Both the position numbers and the translations under genes were made by a program. This document shows positions 8,628-17,164 of a DNA stretch of 64,000 bases, piece by piece. Below the pieces are notes generated by a model. It made no database searches, had not been told where the DNA came from, and was given only the letters and a program-made list of their open reading frames with translations. Numbering within the stretch: the first letter of the stretch is position 1; each line of letters opens with the position of its first letter. The DNA is from Hydrogeniiclostridium mannosilyticum (lineage in GTDB: Bacteria > Bacillota > Clostridia > Oscillospirales > Acutalibacteraceae): NCBI RefSeq assembly GCF_003268275.1, contig NZ_QLYR01000001.1, positions 620,001-684,000 of the forward strand. Reading direction: 5' to 3'.

Positions 8628-8969
8628 ATGTTGGAGCAGATCAAAACCGCTTTTAAGGAAAGCTGGGTTTACTGGCTGATTATTGCCGTACTGTATTACC
8701 TGCTGCCCCTGATTATGCGTGACGTCGTAAGCGCCATGCTTGTTCTCTGGTTCGCTCTTCCGCTGGCCTGCCTGGTCTGCTCGCTGCACCACGGCGTTAA
8801 GCGCGGATTCCGCTGGTATTTTTTCATTGTTGTTGTCCTGCTCTTTGTCCCGGCCATCTATTTGTATTTTAACAGCAGCGCTTGGTTCTACACGCTGCTC
8901 TATGCGGGTGTTACCCTGCTGGGCAGCTTTATCGGCGGCGTTGTCTGCCGCCCGAAAAAAAGAAGATAA
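8628..8969 (+). CDS. Small four-helix membrane protein of unknown function
   Basis: 113 residues with AGAGGGGAGCGAAATC before the ATG. Four hydrophobic segments are separated by short basic loops (HHGVKRGFRW, CRPKKRR at the end), giving a predicted inner-membrane protein with both ends in the cytosol. I do not recognise a family. It lies between prmA and the methyltransferase gene with 18- and 26-base gaps, which makes a shared transcript likely but says nothing firm about its role. Confidence 0.7.
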   Translation: MLEQIKTAFKESWVYWLIIAVLYYLLPLIMRDVVSAMLVLWFALPLACLVCSLHHGVKRGFRWYFFIVVVLLFVPAIYLYFNSSAWFYTLLYAGVTLLGSFIGGVVCRPKKRR

Positions 8970-8995
8970 CCATTATGCTTTTAGGAGGTATATAC

Positions 8996-9769
8996 ATGCA
9001 AAATTGGGATGCCGCTCAATATTTACGCTTTAAAGGGGAGCGGACACGCCCTGCGGAGGATTTGCTCAGCCGCATTGCCAACGAAAATCCGGCCAAAGTG
9101 GTTGACATTGGCTGTGGGCCCGGGAACAGCACCCGAAAGCTGGCGGACCGCTACCCCCAGGCCGATGTGCTGGGGGTGGACTCCTCCCCCGAGATGATCC
9201 GCGCAGCAAAGGAAGCCAATCCCTCCCTGTCGTTCCGCCTGTGCGATGCTGGCAGGGAGCTGCCCGCTCTGGGCAGCGGCTTTGACGTTGTATTCTCCAA
9301 CGCCTGCATTCAGTGGGTGCCAAATCATACGCAGCTGCTGCCCGATATGATGGGCCTGCTCAAAAAAGGCGGCACGCTGGCTGTACAGACCCCAATGAAC
9401 TATGAGGAGCCGATTCACCGGATTATCCAGGCGGTCTCCTCCAGCGAGCGCTGGTGCCCACTGTTTTCCAACCCCCGTGTTTTTTACAATCTGAAGCCGG
9501 AGGAATACTACGACCTGCTGGCTAGTTTGACCAGCGAATTTTCAATCTGGACCACAACCTATTTTCATATTATGCGCACGCATGCCGACATTATAGAATG
9601 GTATAAGGGCACCGGCCTCCGGCCTTACTTAAACGCGCTGCAGGAACCGGACCGGTCGGAATTTGAGCGGGAAATCACCGCAGAGGTTCAAAAAGCGTAT
9701 ACTCCCAGGCCCGATGGGTCCATCATTTTTCGTTTTCCGCGTCTGTTTTTCACAGCTACCAAGCAATAG
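8996..9769 (+). CDS. tam: Trans-aconitate 2-methyltransferase-like SAM methyltransferase
   Basis: 257 residues from the ATG at 8996, chosen because TTAGGAGG lies nine bases upstream; a longer frame begins inside the previous gene and is unlikely. The protein opens with NWDAAQYLRFKGERTRPAEDLL, whose spacing matches Tam of Escherichia coli from the first residues. The SAM motif VVDIGCGPGNST falls at 35-46 and LGVDSSPEMI follows. The TTYFHIM and GTGLRPYL blocks also match Tam. Tam methylates trans-aconitate, a spontaneous by-product of the aconitase reaction, so this would be detoxification. Substrate assignment rests on similarity alone. Confidence 0.8.
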   Translation: MQNWDAAQYLRFKGERTRPAEDLLSRIANENPAKVVDIGCGPGNSTRKLADRYPQADVLGVDSSPEMIRAAKEANPSLSFRLCDAGRELPALGSGFDVVFSNACIQWVPNHTQLLPDMMGLLKKGGTLAVQTPMNYEEPIHRIIQAVSSSERWCPLFSNPRVFYNLKPEEYYDLLASLTSEFSIWTTTYFHIMRTHADIIEWYKGTGLRPYLNALQEPDRSEFEREITAEVQKAYTPRPDGSIIFRFPRLFFTATKQ

Positions 9770-9842
9770 CCGTTACGCCGTTACCCGGCGGGCCATGACT
9801 CGCTATCAATAAAAACACATTATACAGGGAGCGTTGACAAAG

Positions 9843-10538
9843 ATGTACCAGGGGAAAAACAAAGCCATTACCTTCAGCTACGACGATGGCGTCACGCAGG
9901 ACCGGCGGCTGATTGAAATTCTGAACCGTTACGGCCTGAAGGCAACCTTCAATATCAACAGCGGGCTTTTGGACCGCCCGGATGATTTCCTCATGATTGA
10001 CGGAAAAAAGATCGGCCACGCCAAAGTGTCCGCCGCCGAGGTCCGCCGCCTGTACCAGGGCCACGAGGTTGCCGTTCATACGCTGACACATCCGAACCTG
10101 ACGGAGCTGGACGAACAGGAGATCGTTCGCCAAGTGGAGGAGGACCGGAAAAACTTGAGTGCGCTTGCCGGCTACGAGGTCACCGGCATGGCTTATCCAT
10201 GCGGCGGCGTCAATAACGACGACCGCGTGGCGCAGGTACTGAAGGAGCATACCGCGGTACGGTATGCCCGGACCATCACCTCAAGCAACAGCTTTGCCCC
10301 TCAGGAAAACCTGTTGCGCTTTAACCCCTCGGTTTACCATCTGGATTGGGCGGATATGGAGAAAATGGCGGACGAGTTTCTGGCTATGCAGGCGGAAACC
10401 CCTCAGCTGTTCTACATCTGGGGCCACAGCTACGAATTTGACATCAACGACACCTGGGACCGCTTTGAGGCCTTCTGCAAAAAAATCAGCGGCCACAGCG
10501 ATATCTTCTACGGAACCAACCGCGAGGTGTTGGGGTAA
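9843..10538 (+). CDS. Polysaccharide deacetylase family protein (NodB-like, CE4)
   Basis: 231 residues from the ATG at 9843. A TTG nine bases earlier is too close to the AGGGAG box. The NodB fold motifs are visible: SYDDG at residues 12-16 (motif 1, metal and catalytic Asp) and HTLTH near 79-83 (motif 2, metal-binding His). The sequence AYPCGG matches the motif 3 region. There is no signal peptide, so unlike wall-directed deacetylases this one looks cytosolic. Family members remove N- or O-acetyl groups from glycans or small amidated compounds; the substrate is not known. A terminator follows directly. Confidence 0.8.
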   Translation: MYQGKNKAITFSYDDGVTQDRRLIEILNRYGLKATFNINSGLLDRPDDFLMIDGKKIGHAKVSAAEVRRLYQGHEVAVHTLTHPNLTELDEQEIVRQVEEDRKNLSALAGYEVTGMAYPCGGVNNDDRVAQVLKEHTAVRYARTITSSNSFAPQENLLRFNPSVYHLDWADMEKMADEFLAMQAETPQLFYIWGHSYEFDINDTWDRFEAFCKKISGHSDIFYGTNREVLG

Positions 10539-10550
10539 ATAATCTTGTTG

Positions 10551-10593
10551 AAAAAGCCTGTATCTCTTAATAAAAAGCGATACAGGCTTTTTT
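10551..10593 (+). terminator. Intrinsic terminator after the deacetylase gene
   Basis: The arms AAAAAGCCTGTATC and GATACAGGCTTTTTT form a 14-bp stem ending in a T run. Base composition turns AT-rich immediately after it. The next 270 bases, to the promoter at 10866, hold no supportable gene. Confidence 0.9.
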
Positions 10594-10865
10594 CGGTAAC
10601 AAATGTCCACAATAGTTATATGGAAATAAATTCCATAAACATGCATGGCGGAAGAATCATTCTACTGTTGCCTTAGCATATCCATATAATCAGTTATAAT
10701 AGAACTCAACCGTTTTCCTAACTCTAAAATTTGAAGCATTACAATTTACTGAGCTTGTTTCCAAATATTTCAGAAGAAACTTTTGTCTTTTTATGTTTTT
10801 CACACTATTTACAGCAAATAATAAAGAGGAATTTATTACAATTGGTTTGCAAAGATTACTAAACC

Positions 10866-10893
10866 TTGACAAAAAGCTACGTAGTATTATACT
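10866..10893 (+). promoter_or_regulatory. Consensus sigma-A-type promoter of the AT-rich glycan island
   Basis: TTGACA at 10866-10871 and TATACT at 10888-10893 are separated by 16 bases. They lie about 55 bases before the start of the GT2-HAD fusion gene, so the island carries its own promoter. Confidence 0.75.
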
Positions 10894-10948
10894 TAATAGA
10901 GTAGATTTTTGCAGAGAGATATTTACGGAATAAAAGGAGCGGGACACC

Positions 10949-13900
10949 ATGCTAAATACTCCACTGCTATCAGTTATCATCCCTGTATATAATGTTGAAA
11001 ATTATCTTGAGAAGTGTCTGGACAGCGTATTAAATCAATCTTATAGAAATTTAGAAATCATCACAGTAGACGATTGTTCAATTGACGGTTCTCTGAAGCT
11101 TCTAAATAATTATGCAAAATTGGATGATAGAATCAAAATTATTCATCATGAGAAAAACAAAGGATTATTTCAGGCCAGATTGACCGGTGTGCATGCCTCT
11201 CATGGGGACTATATTGCTTTTGTTGATAGCGATGATGAAATTACATTAGACTTCTACCGCGTTTTAATTGATAAGGCAGAACAAGAACATGCTGATATTG
11301 TAATGGGCAATACCATTATGGAGGACGAAAATCATTGGAGATTTCGTTACAATTCGAATTTTGGTCTAACAGCTGAAAGAATACTGGTAGGCCAAAATAT
11401 TTTTGATACCTTTTACGAAAATGAAGGATACTGCTTTTCTTGGCATACGGTATACAACAAAATCTATACGAGGAAATTATGGGATAAAGCCTTGCCAGAA
11501 TATCAATATATTTCTGGAAATTTAACTATGACAGAGGATATTGCTTTTTCTACAGTTTTATATTATTTTGCAGAGAAAATGTGCTTTATTCCTCATGACG
11601 GCTATATCTACTACCGTCATGCTGCTGCATCTACCGGAATATCCACATCTTTACAAAATGTTCGCTCAAAAGTAAATGACGTGAGAAGAGTTTTTGACTT
11701 TATTGAATCTTTCTTGAAAAAGCAAATGGTGTTTTCTAAATATAAAAAGCATTTCCAGGAATGGAAAAATAGGTATTTCCGCTGGCATTCTTGGAATGTG
11801 AAAGATGCGTTAGAGCGCTTCGATGTGTTACAAGAAGAAAAAGATAGTTTTAAGGCTGAATTTTTACAAGGTTTTCAGAAAGAAAATTTTGAATTTGCAC
11901 GGCCAGATGATGCCTATTTTACCGACCTAAAAACATCTTGGAATCACCAGTACGAAGAAATAATAAACCTTATAATGGATTCAAAAATTGAAACAATCAG
12001 TTTTGATGTTTTTGATACATTAATTTTGCGTCCATTATGGAAGCCCGATGATATTTTTCAATTATTAACCATTGCGATTCAAAAACAATATGCAGAATAT
12101 AAAGATTTGCCTTTTTATGATATCCGTATTGAATCAGAAACACAAGCTCGTAGACTTCTGAGGATTGAAAAACCCTTTTGTGAAGATGTTGTATTAGAAG
12201 AAATTTACCATAAAATGTCAGAAATATACCATCTTCCGTTGCAAACTTGTCTAAACTTTATGAGAATGGAAGAACAGCTAGAAATAGAACTCTGCTATCC
12301 TAGAAAGTCTGTAAAGCAATTATTTGAACTTGCGTTATCCGTCGGAAAAAAAGTGGTCATTACTTCTGATATGTATTTATCTAAAAATACACTTGAAACC
12401 ATGTTAACCAAATGTGGGTATTCAGGGTACCATGCATTTTATCTTTCCTCAGATAAAAGATTATTGAAGTCCACCGGTAAACTTTTCGAACTGATCATAA
12501 GTGATTTAGAAATTAAAGATGCTTCCCAGATGTTGCATATTGGAGATAATTGGAATACCGATATTTTGAAAGCACGTTCTTGTGGGATTAAGGCCTATTT
12601 TGTACCGAAAGCCACTGATATTTTTGGAAATTGGGTGTCTAGGTTAAAAACAAATGACTGTATTAGTATTTATGCTAAGCCTCAGGGATTTTTAGCTAAC
12701 TATACTTATGCAATGCAGCAACTTCCGATTCGTTGCATGTTAGGAGTTATCGCCAACCGCTATTTTGATAATCCTTTTTACTATTCTTTTTATAAAAATT
12801 CTAATTATAATGGAGATCCCTATTTTATGGGGCTTTACCTGTTAGGGATGCTTGCATTTGGCTTCACTAAAAAAATAGCGGATGACGCTTGCCTACAGGG
12901 ATATGAAAAACTTCATTTTTTATCTCGGGATGGGTATCTCTTTAAACAGGTTTACGATATGTTGGCACTCTACTACAAAAACCCTCCTCCTTCAGACTAT
13001 GTTTATGTATCCAGAAAGGCGTTATTGCCGTATCAGATTAAAACTGCACATAACTTTTATGATATTTGTAATCATATGGACATCATTCAGCATACACCTC
13101 AGGATATTCTTGAAATGTATGCCGCAGTTTTAAAACCACTTACCCTAGAGGATGAAAGGACCTATAGGGATAATGGAATATTATTAAACCAAAATTTCAA
13201 AACAATGGGAGATTTTGTTTGTTTCATCAATGTGATGCTGAATATTTCTTATGACGATACGAAAAGGCAAGACAGTACCCAGTCTTTACAGGAATATATG
13301 AAGTCAATTTTTGGAAAACATGACGCTACCATTGATTTGGGATACAGTGGTAAACTTCAGAGCATTTTATGCGATTTGGCAGAAGTACCCATCAACGCTT
13401 ATTTTCTTTACTCAAACGGATATAATACCAGCTATGTCGCGAAGAAGTCTGGTTACCATTTTTCTTCCTATTATGATTTCTTACCTTCAGGAAGTGTCAG
13501 CGTACGGGAATCCTTGATCATAGAAAATGGTCCTTCGTGTATTGGCTATCAGAAAACAGCTACCGGAATTGAGCCAGTATTTGAAGAAAACAGGATGGGT
13601 TATATTGAGAAATATGTTTATGGAGAACTCCATCGGGGTGTATTGGACTTTACTCAAGAAATTCTAACGCATTTTTCTGATAAACTGGATATGTTTGAGC
13701 TAAGAGGGGCAGAATTAGCTGCTCCCTTTGAAAACTTTTTATGCCATGCCACAGATTTTGATCGGGCGGTATTTTCCTGCTGTTACATGGAAGACGAAGT
13801 ATATGCAGGACTTTCAAGAATTTCTCTGTCGGAAATTTGGGCACAAGATATGGTAACTCAAGGATTTTGGAAACAAAATGAAAGTCCTGTTGTCCAACAG

Positions 13901-14038
13901 CAGATCCCGGAGGAATTAAAGGAGATTTATACTGATGGCGTCTTTATGAGTTTTTATCATTGGATCAATAAGAAATTTCCTAAAGGCGGAAAGGCCAGGG
14001 AAAGGATAAAAAAGATCGCTGGGAAGTTTTTTAAATGA
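10949..14038 (+). CDS. Bifunctional glycosyltransferase family 2 / HAD-like (COG5610-type) surface glycan protein
   Basis: 1029 residues; the ATG follows AAAAGGAGCGGG. Residues 1 to about 250 are a GT2 domain: PLLSVIIPVYNVENYLEKCL, the nucleotide-binding TVDDCS, and DSDD near 92-95, the metal-binding motif. From about 345 to 570 lies a HAD domain with DVFDT near 353, TSDMYLS near 472, and GDNWNTD near 531. The remaining 450 residues (including FLSRDGYLF and the second block around DLGYSG) match the C-terminal part of COG5610-like 'predicted HAD hydrolases' of polysaccharide loci. GT2 enzymes transfer sugars from nucleotide donors; the HAD part may dephosphorylate an intermediate or act in transfer, which is inference. 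The gene is AT-rich unlike the flanks, suggesting acquisition by transfer. Confidence 0.85.
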   Translation: MLNTPLLSVIIPVYNVENYLEKCLDSVLNQSYRNLEIITVDDCSIDGSLKLLNNYAKLDDRIKIIHHEKNKGLFQARLTGVHASHGDYIAFVDSDDEITLDFYRVLIDKAEQEHADIVMGNTIMEDENHWRFRYNSNFGLTAERILVGQNIFDTFYENEGYCFSWHTVYNKIYTRKLWDKALPEYQYISGNLTMTEDIAFSTVLYYFAEKMCFIPHDGYIYYRHAAASTGISTSLQNVRSKVNDVRRVFDFIESFLKKQMVFSKYKKHFQEWKNRYFRWHSWNVKDALERFDVLQEEKDSFKAEFLQGFQKENFEFARPDDAYFTDLKTSWNHQYEEIINLIMDSKIETISFDVFDTLILRPLWKPDDIFQLLTIAIQKQYAEYKDLPFYDIRIESETQARRLLRIEKPFCEDVVLEEIYHKMSEIYHLPLQTCLNFMRMEEQLEIELCYPRKSVKQLFELALSVGKKVVITSDMYLSKNTLETMLTKCGYSGYHAFYLSSDKRLLKSTGKLFELIISDLEIKDASQMLHIGDNWNTDILKARSCGIKAYFVPKATDIFGNWVSRLKTNDCISIYAKPQGFLANYTYAMQQLPIRCMLGVIANRYFDNPFYYSFYKNSNYNGDPYFMGLYLLGMLAFGFTKKIADDACLQGYEKLHFLSRDGYLFKQVYDMLALYYKNPPPSDYVYVSRKALLPYQIKTAHNFYDICNHMDIIQHTPQDILEMYAAVLKPLTLEDERTYRDNGILLNQNFKTMGDFVCFINVMLNISYDDTKRQDSTQSLQEYMKSIFGKHDATIDLGYSGKLQSILCDLAEVPINAYFLYSNGYNTSYVAKKSGYHFSSYYDFLPSGSVSVRESLIIENGPSCIGYQKTATGIEPVFEENRMGYIEKYVYGELHRGVLDFTQEILTHFSDKLDMFELRGAELAAPFENFLCHATDFDRAVFSCCYMEDEVYAGLSRISLSEIWAQDMVTQGFWKQNESPVVQQQIPEELKEIYTDGVFMSFYHWINKKFPKGGKARERIKKIAGKFFK

Positions 14039-14064
14039 ATTATTATCAGTGAGGTGTGGAAATA

Positions 14065-14955
14065 ATGTCTCTCAATAAATTAACTTTAACCAAAATATTA
14101 AAATGTCGAGAATCTATAGAATATTTTTACTATGTAGAAGGTGAATGGAAAGATGCATTTCAAGAACAACAATCCTATTTTGTGAAGTACGATAGAGATA
14201 TGACATGGTGTCCAGACTCTATTGCAGTTATACCATTTTTAGGTAATTTTTTACCTATTTCATGGGTGTTTGATGCAGAAATTGTAATAAATGAAGTGGA
14301 TGAAGATTTTCTTTATTCTATTGACGAAATTAAGTCAGGATATCAAGAAATGTATCCGGCAATTGATTTTAAAGGCTCCTTATCTATTAAAAGAAAGGTC
14401 AAAAATTCGGTTATAAAAGGCTTAAATAAAAGTTTATTATTTTTTAGCGGTGGTGTGGATGCAACCGCGAGTTTAATCTCAACACTTAATGAAGAACCTA
14501 TGTTGGTCACCTTATTGGGTTCGGATATTTTTTTCCATAATATTGATGGATGGAATAATGTAAAGGATGCTGTTAAACAAACAGCTGAAAAGTTTTCTTT
14601 ACCTTATAGTTTTATTAAGACATCCTTTCGGAGCGTTATTAACTATAATTTTTTAAATGAACGGGTTGCAAAACCTAATCATGAAAATTGGTGGCATGGA
14701 TTTCAACATGGTATCGCGATTATTACTCATTCAGCTCCTCTTGCGTATCTTGAAGGAATTAAACAAATATACATTGCTTCCACTGACTCCATTAAAGGAA
14801 ACGAAGTATATACATGCGCTTCATTTCCTACAATAGATAATAATGTGCGTTTTTGTGGCTGTAAAGTATTGCATGAAGGCTTTGAAAATAGCCGTGCTGA
14901 CAAAGTTAGAAAAATTTGTTCTTTTTCAAAAAGAACTGGCATATCGTTTTTTTGA
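14065..14955 (+). CDS. PP-loop ATPase domain, 5' part of a frameshifted PP-loop/pyruvyltransferase fusion
   Basis: 296 residues from the ATG at 14065 (GTGAGGTG upstream; a GTG nine bases earlier is possible). LFFSGGVDATAS near 126-137 is the PP-loop that binds ATP pyrophosphate in the N-type ATP pyrophosphatase superfamily (QueC, asparagine synthetase, GMP synthetase relatives). The frame ends at a TGA that lies within the last base of a T7 tract (14947-14953). Relatives continue after this point with a cysteine cluster, and exactly that sequence follows in the -1 frame. So this is either the 5' half of a broken gene, or a gene joined by slippage, or a sequence error. It sits 26 bases after the GT2-HAD gene, surely in one transcript. 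Substrate unknown. Confidence 0.7.
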   Translation: MSLNKLTLTKILKCRESIEYFYYVEGEWKDAFQEQQSYFVKYDRDMTWCPDSIAVIPFLGNFLPISWVFDAEIVINEVDEDFLYSIDEIKSGYQEMYPAIDFKGSLSIKRKVKNSVIKGLNKSLLFFSGGVDATASLISTLNEEPMLVTLLGSDIFFHNIDGWNNVKDAVKQTAEKFSLPYSFIKTSFRSVINYNFLNERVAKPNHENWWHGFQHGIAIITHSAPLAYLEGIKQIYIASTDSIKGNEVYTCASFPTIDNNVRFCGCKVLHEGFENSRADKVRKICSFSKRTGISFF

Positions 14956-16331
14956 GAGTTTGTTGGATGACACTTACAGGAAAAAATTGTTGTATATGTG
15001 AAAAATGTATGCGTACTTTATATGCAATTCTGGCCGAAGGTTTTTCACCAGAAGAATTTGGCTTCCCAATGACACAGGAAATGTATCAAAAACATTTGGA
15101 AATGTTAAAAAACGGAGAAATTCAAATTCCGGTTATTTTTTGGGCGGATATTATTAAAAAACTTTCTCATAATCAAAAACTTCAAGATACAAATCCGGTA
15201 GCGAAATATTTAGTCGAAAAATTCCCCCAATATGGTGAAAAATATGGAGTGGTAAATTATCCTACAAGAATTTCTTATTTTAGCTCTACTGATGTTCAAG
15301 CAGATGATGTATCACATAAGATCGGCAGTAAAGTTATTATGTTTAAATCTGATTTGAACTTAGAGACAAAAGAAAAAGCTTTTCAATCAGTAGGTATGAA
15401 TACTGGAAATCAAGTATTTAGTTCTTCTTTAGAAAAGATATTGAATTTAGAAGTCAGTCCGTGGAATAAAATACAGAAAGACCATTCTCAATTAAATGAT
15501 ATAAAAGCTGTAGTAACTACGGATCTGATTTGGATTAATCAAAATTCTAATTTTGATTATTTGTATGAACGGTTAAGTAAAGTGCAGACACCATTTGTAC
15601 CGATTAGTATTGGGCTACAGGCTGGGAAATTGGATCCAGACTTCCGTTTGAATTCATCGTGCTTAAAAGTTTTATCTGCTATGCAGGAACGGGCTATTCT
15701 AGGAGTAAGAGGAGAGTATACAGCATCTATTTTAGAAAAACACGGAATAACTAATATTTCTATAATCGGATGTCCATCCTTATATTGGACTAAAAACCCG
15801 GATTTTCAGTTCGAGAAAAAAGAATTTATAGGGAAAAAAGTTTTATGTAATTTCAGAACATTTTATGGGAATTTGACTAAATCAGAAAAACATTATTTGA
15901 CATATTGTGCCAATAGAAATTACACTTTTGTAGAACAGACCTCATTACCTTTTTTAATTTCTTCTGTTAATGATTCACGTTTTTATAATTATATAAATAA
16001 CTGGTTAATTAAAAATACTAAATTATATTTTGATACGGATTCATGGAGAACAGGAATAAGAGGACATGATTTTTCATTTGGTGGAAGATTTCATGGCAAT
16101 GTAATTTGTCTATGGGAGAATATACCAGCTCTATTTTTAACTTTGGATTCCAGAACGCAGGAATTAACGGACTTTTTCCATTTACCAAGTATAAGAATGG
16201 AAGAATTCGATAGAGAAAAACCAATTGATTACTATTACGAATTAGCAGACTACTCTGAGTTCAATCGTCATTATAAAGAAAAATATTTAAACTTCAGAGA
16301 ATTTTTGAGAAAAAATAATTTGTGTGAGTAG
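14916..16331 (+). CDS. Cysteine-cluster end of the PP-loop protein fused to a polysaccharide pyruvyltransferase domain (3' part of frameshifted gene)
   Basis: The open frame runs from 14916 as 471 codons, but the first dozen before the slip site are out of frame with the upstream protein and there is no ribosome binding site, so it probably does not start alone. Joined by one base at 14953, the product would be about 755 residues and reads ISFFLRVCW through the junction. CCICEKCMRT follows, a QueC-like Cys-x2-Cys-x2-Cys metal site. From about 180 residues into this frame a PF04230-type polysaccharide pyruvyltransferase domain follows: PFVPISIGLQ, GVRGEYTASILEKHGI, and the C-terminal GGRFHGNVICLW and PALFLTLDSRT. 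This family adds pyruvyl ketals from phosphoenolpyruvate to surface glycans. Fusion of the two is unusual. Confidence 0.65.
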   Translation: MFFFKKNWHIVFLRVCWMTLTGKNCCICEKCMRTLYAILAEGFSPEEFGFPMTQEMYQKHLEMLKNGEIQIPVIFWADIIKKLSHNQKLQDTNPVAKYLVEKFPQYGEKYGVVNYPTRISYFSSTDVQADDVSHKIGSKVIMFKSDLNLETKEKAFQSVGMNTGNQVFSSSLEKILNLEVSPWNKIQKDHSQLNDIKAVVTTDLIWINQNSNFDYLYERLSKVQTPFVPISIGLQAGKLDPDFRLNSSCLKVLSAMQERAILGVRGEYTASILEKHGITNISIIGCPSLYWTKNPDFQFEKKEFIGKKVLCNFRTFYGNLTKSEKHYLTYCANRNYTFVEQTSLPFLISSVNDSRFYNYINNWLIKNTKLYFDTDSWRTGIRGHDFSFGGRFHGNVICLWENIPALFLTLDSRTQELTDFFHLPSIRMEEFDREKPIDYYYELADYSEFNRHYKEKYLNFREFLRKNNLCE

Positions 16332-16353
16332 TTATCTTTGTGTTCAGGAAAGG

Positions 16354-16379
16354 AGGACCGTATTATGGTCCTCTTTTTT
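16354..16379 (+). terminator. Intrinsic terminator at the end of the glycan island
   Basis: GAGGACC and GGTCCTC form a 7-bp stem with a 7-base loop followed by six T. It lies 23 bases after the stop of the pyruvyltransferase frame. Confidence 0.85.
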
Positions 16380-16419
16380 GTAACCTAGTTACAGAAAAAA
16401 TGAAGCTTCATTTTGTAAC
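16379..16419. promoter_or_regulatory. Two adjacent palindromes upstream of the HAD phosphatase gene
   Basis: TGTAAC-CTA-GTTACA (16379-16393) is a symmetric 15-bp site. AAAATGAAGCTTCATTTT (16397-16414) is a perfect 18-bp palindrome without a loop. A further TGTAAC begins at 16414. All three sit between the preceding terminator and the ribosome binding site at 16435-16441, a usual place for operators. The TGTAAC half-site also recurs upstream of the NlpC/P60 gene near 31.9 kb. Confidence 0.4.
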
Positions 16420-16448
16420 GCCGTCTTTATATCAAAAGGAGGACGATA

Positions 16449-17087
16449 ATGAAGCATTATAAGACGGTTCTATTCGATCTGGATGGAACACTCCTCGACA
16501 CCTCTAAAGGGATTTTGGGGGCAGTAAAATATGCCCAGCAACAAATGAACCTCCCCTCTCTTCCCGATAGTCGTTTACGGGAGTTTATCGGTCCTCCGCC
16601 TGTGGAAAGCTACAAACGGATCTTTGGCGTTGACGAAGCTATTGCGCAACAGGCTGCCTTTTTCCACCGAAAATATGGAAGTGAGCGCGGCTTATTTGAA
16701 GCGCAGCACTACCCCGGGATCTCAGAACTTTTGCAAAATTTAAAAAATTCAGGCCGGTTTCTGGGGGTGGCCACACTGAAACGGGAAGACACTGCCCAAA
16801 AAATACTGGCACATTTTAACCTGAAACAATACTTCGATGTGATCGCCGGCATTGACACAAAAGAACAGCTCTCAAAATCAGATATCATTCAGGCCGCATT
16901 AAAAGAGATGGGACAGACGAACGCATCAGCCGTATTGATTGGGGACAGCCAATATGATGCCGAGGGAGCCGAAAAAGCCGGTGTTTCCTTTATCGGCGTT
17001 ACTTATGGGTTCGGTTTTTCCGATGCAAAGGATATTTCTCCCTACGCTTCTGCCGATTCTCCTTCCCAGCTATTAGCATTATTATAA
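16449..17087 (+). CDS. HAD-superfamily phosphatase, phosphoglycolate phosphatase-like
   Basis: 212 residues, ATG preceded by AAAAGGAGGACGATA. Motif I is FDLDGTLLDT (Asp9 and Asp11), motif III/K region is EQLSKSDII, and motif IV is GDSQYDAEGA. In motif II the usual serine/threonine is in VATLKRED. The cap-1 helical domain between residues 16 and 85 includes FIGPPPVESY, typical of the Gph/YjjG-like group acting on small phosphorylated metabolites. Its base composition is closer to the surrounding chromosome than to the AT-rich island, so it is probably not part of it. It stands alone between two terminators. Confidence 0.85.
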   Translation: MKHYKTVLFDLDGTLLDTSKGILGAVKYAQQQMNLPSLPDSRLREFIGPPPVESYKRIFGVDEAIAQQAAFFHRKYGSERGLFEAQHYPGISELLQNLKNSGRFLGVATLKREDTAQKILAHFNLKQYFDVIAGIDTKEQLSKSDIIQAALKEMGQTNASAVLIGDSQYDAEGAEKAGVSFIGVTYGFGFSDAKDISPYASADSPSQLLALL

Positions 17088-17164
17088 AAGCCGCTCCTGT
17101 TTGTTTATCTGCCGGTCGAATCTATTGAGCGAAAGATTCAACCGGCTCACAGGCAGTAAAAAGC

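Noticed and set aside
10690-10980. Minus-strand 96-residue ORF in the gap before the GT2-HAD gene
   Set aside because: It covers the strong plus-strand promoter and start of that gene, has no ribosome binding site, and its basic, serine-rich product looks like random AT-rich translation.
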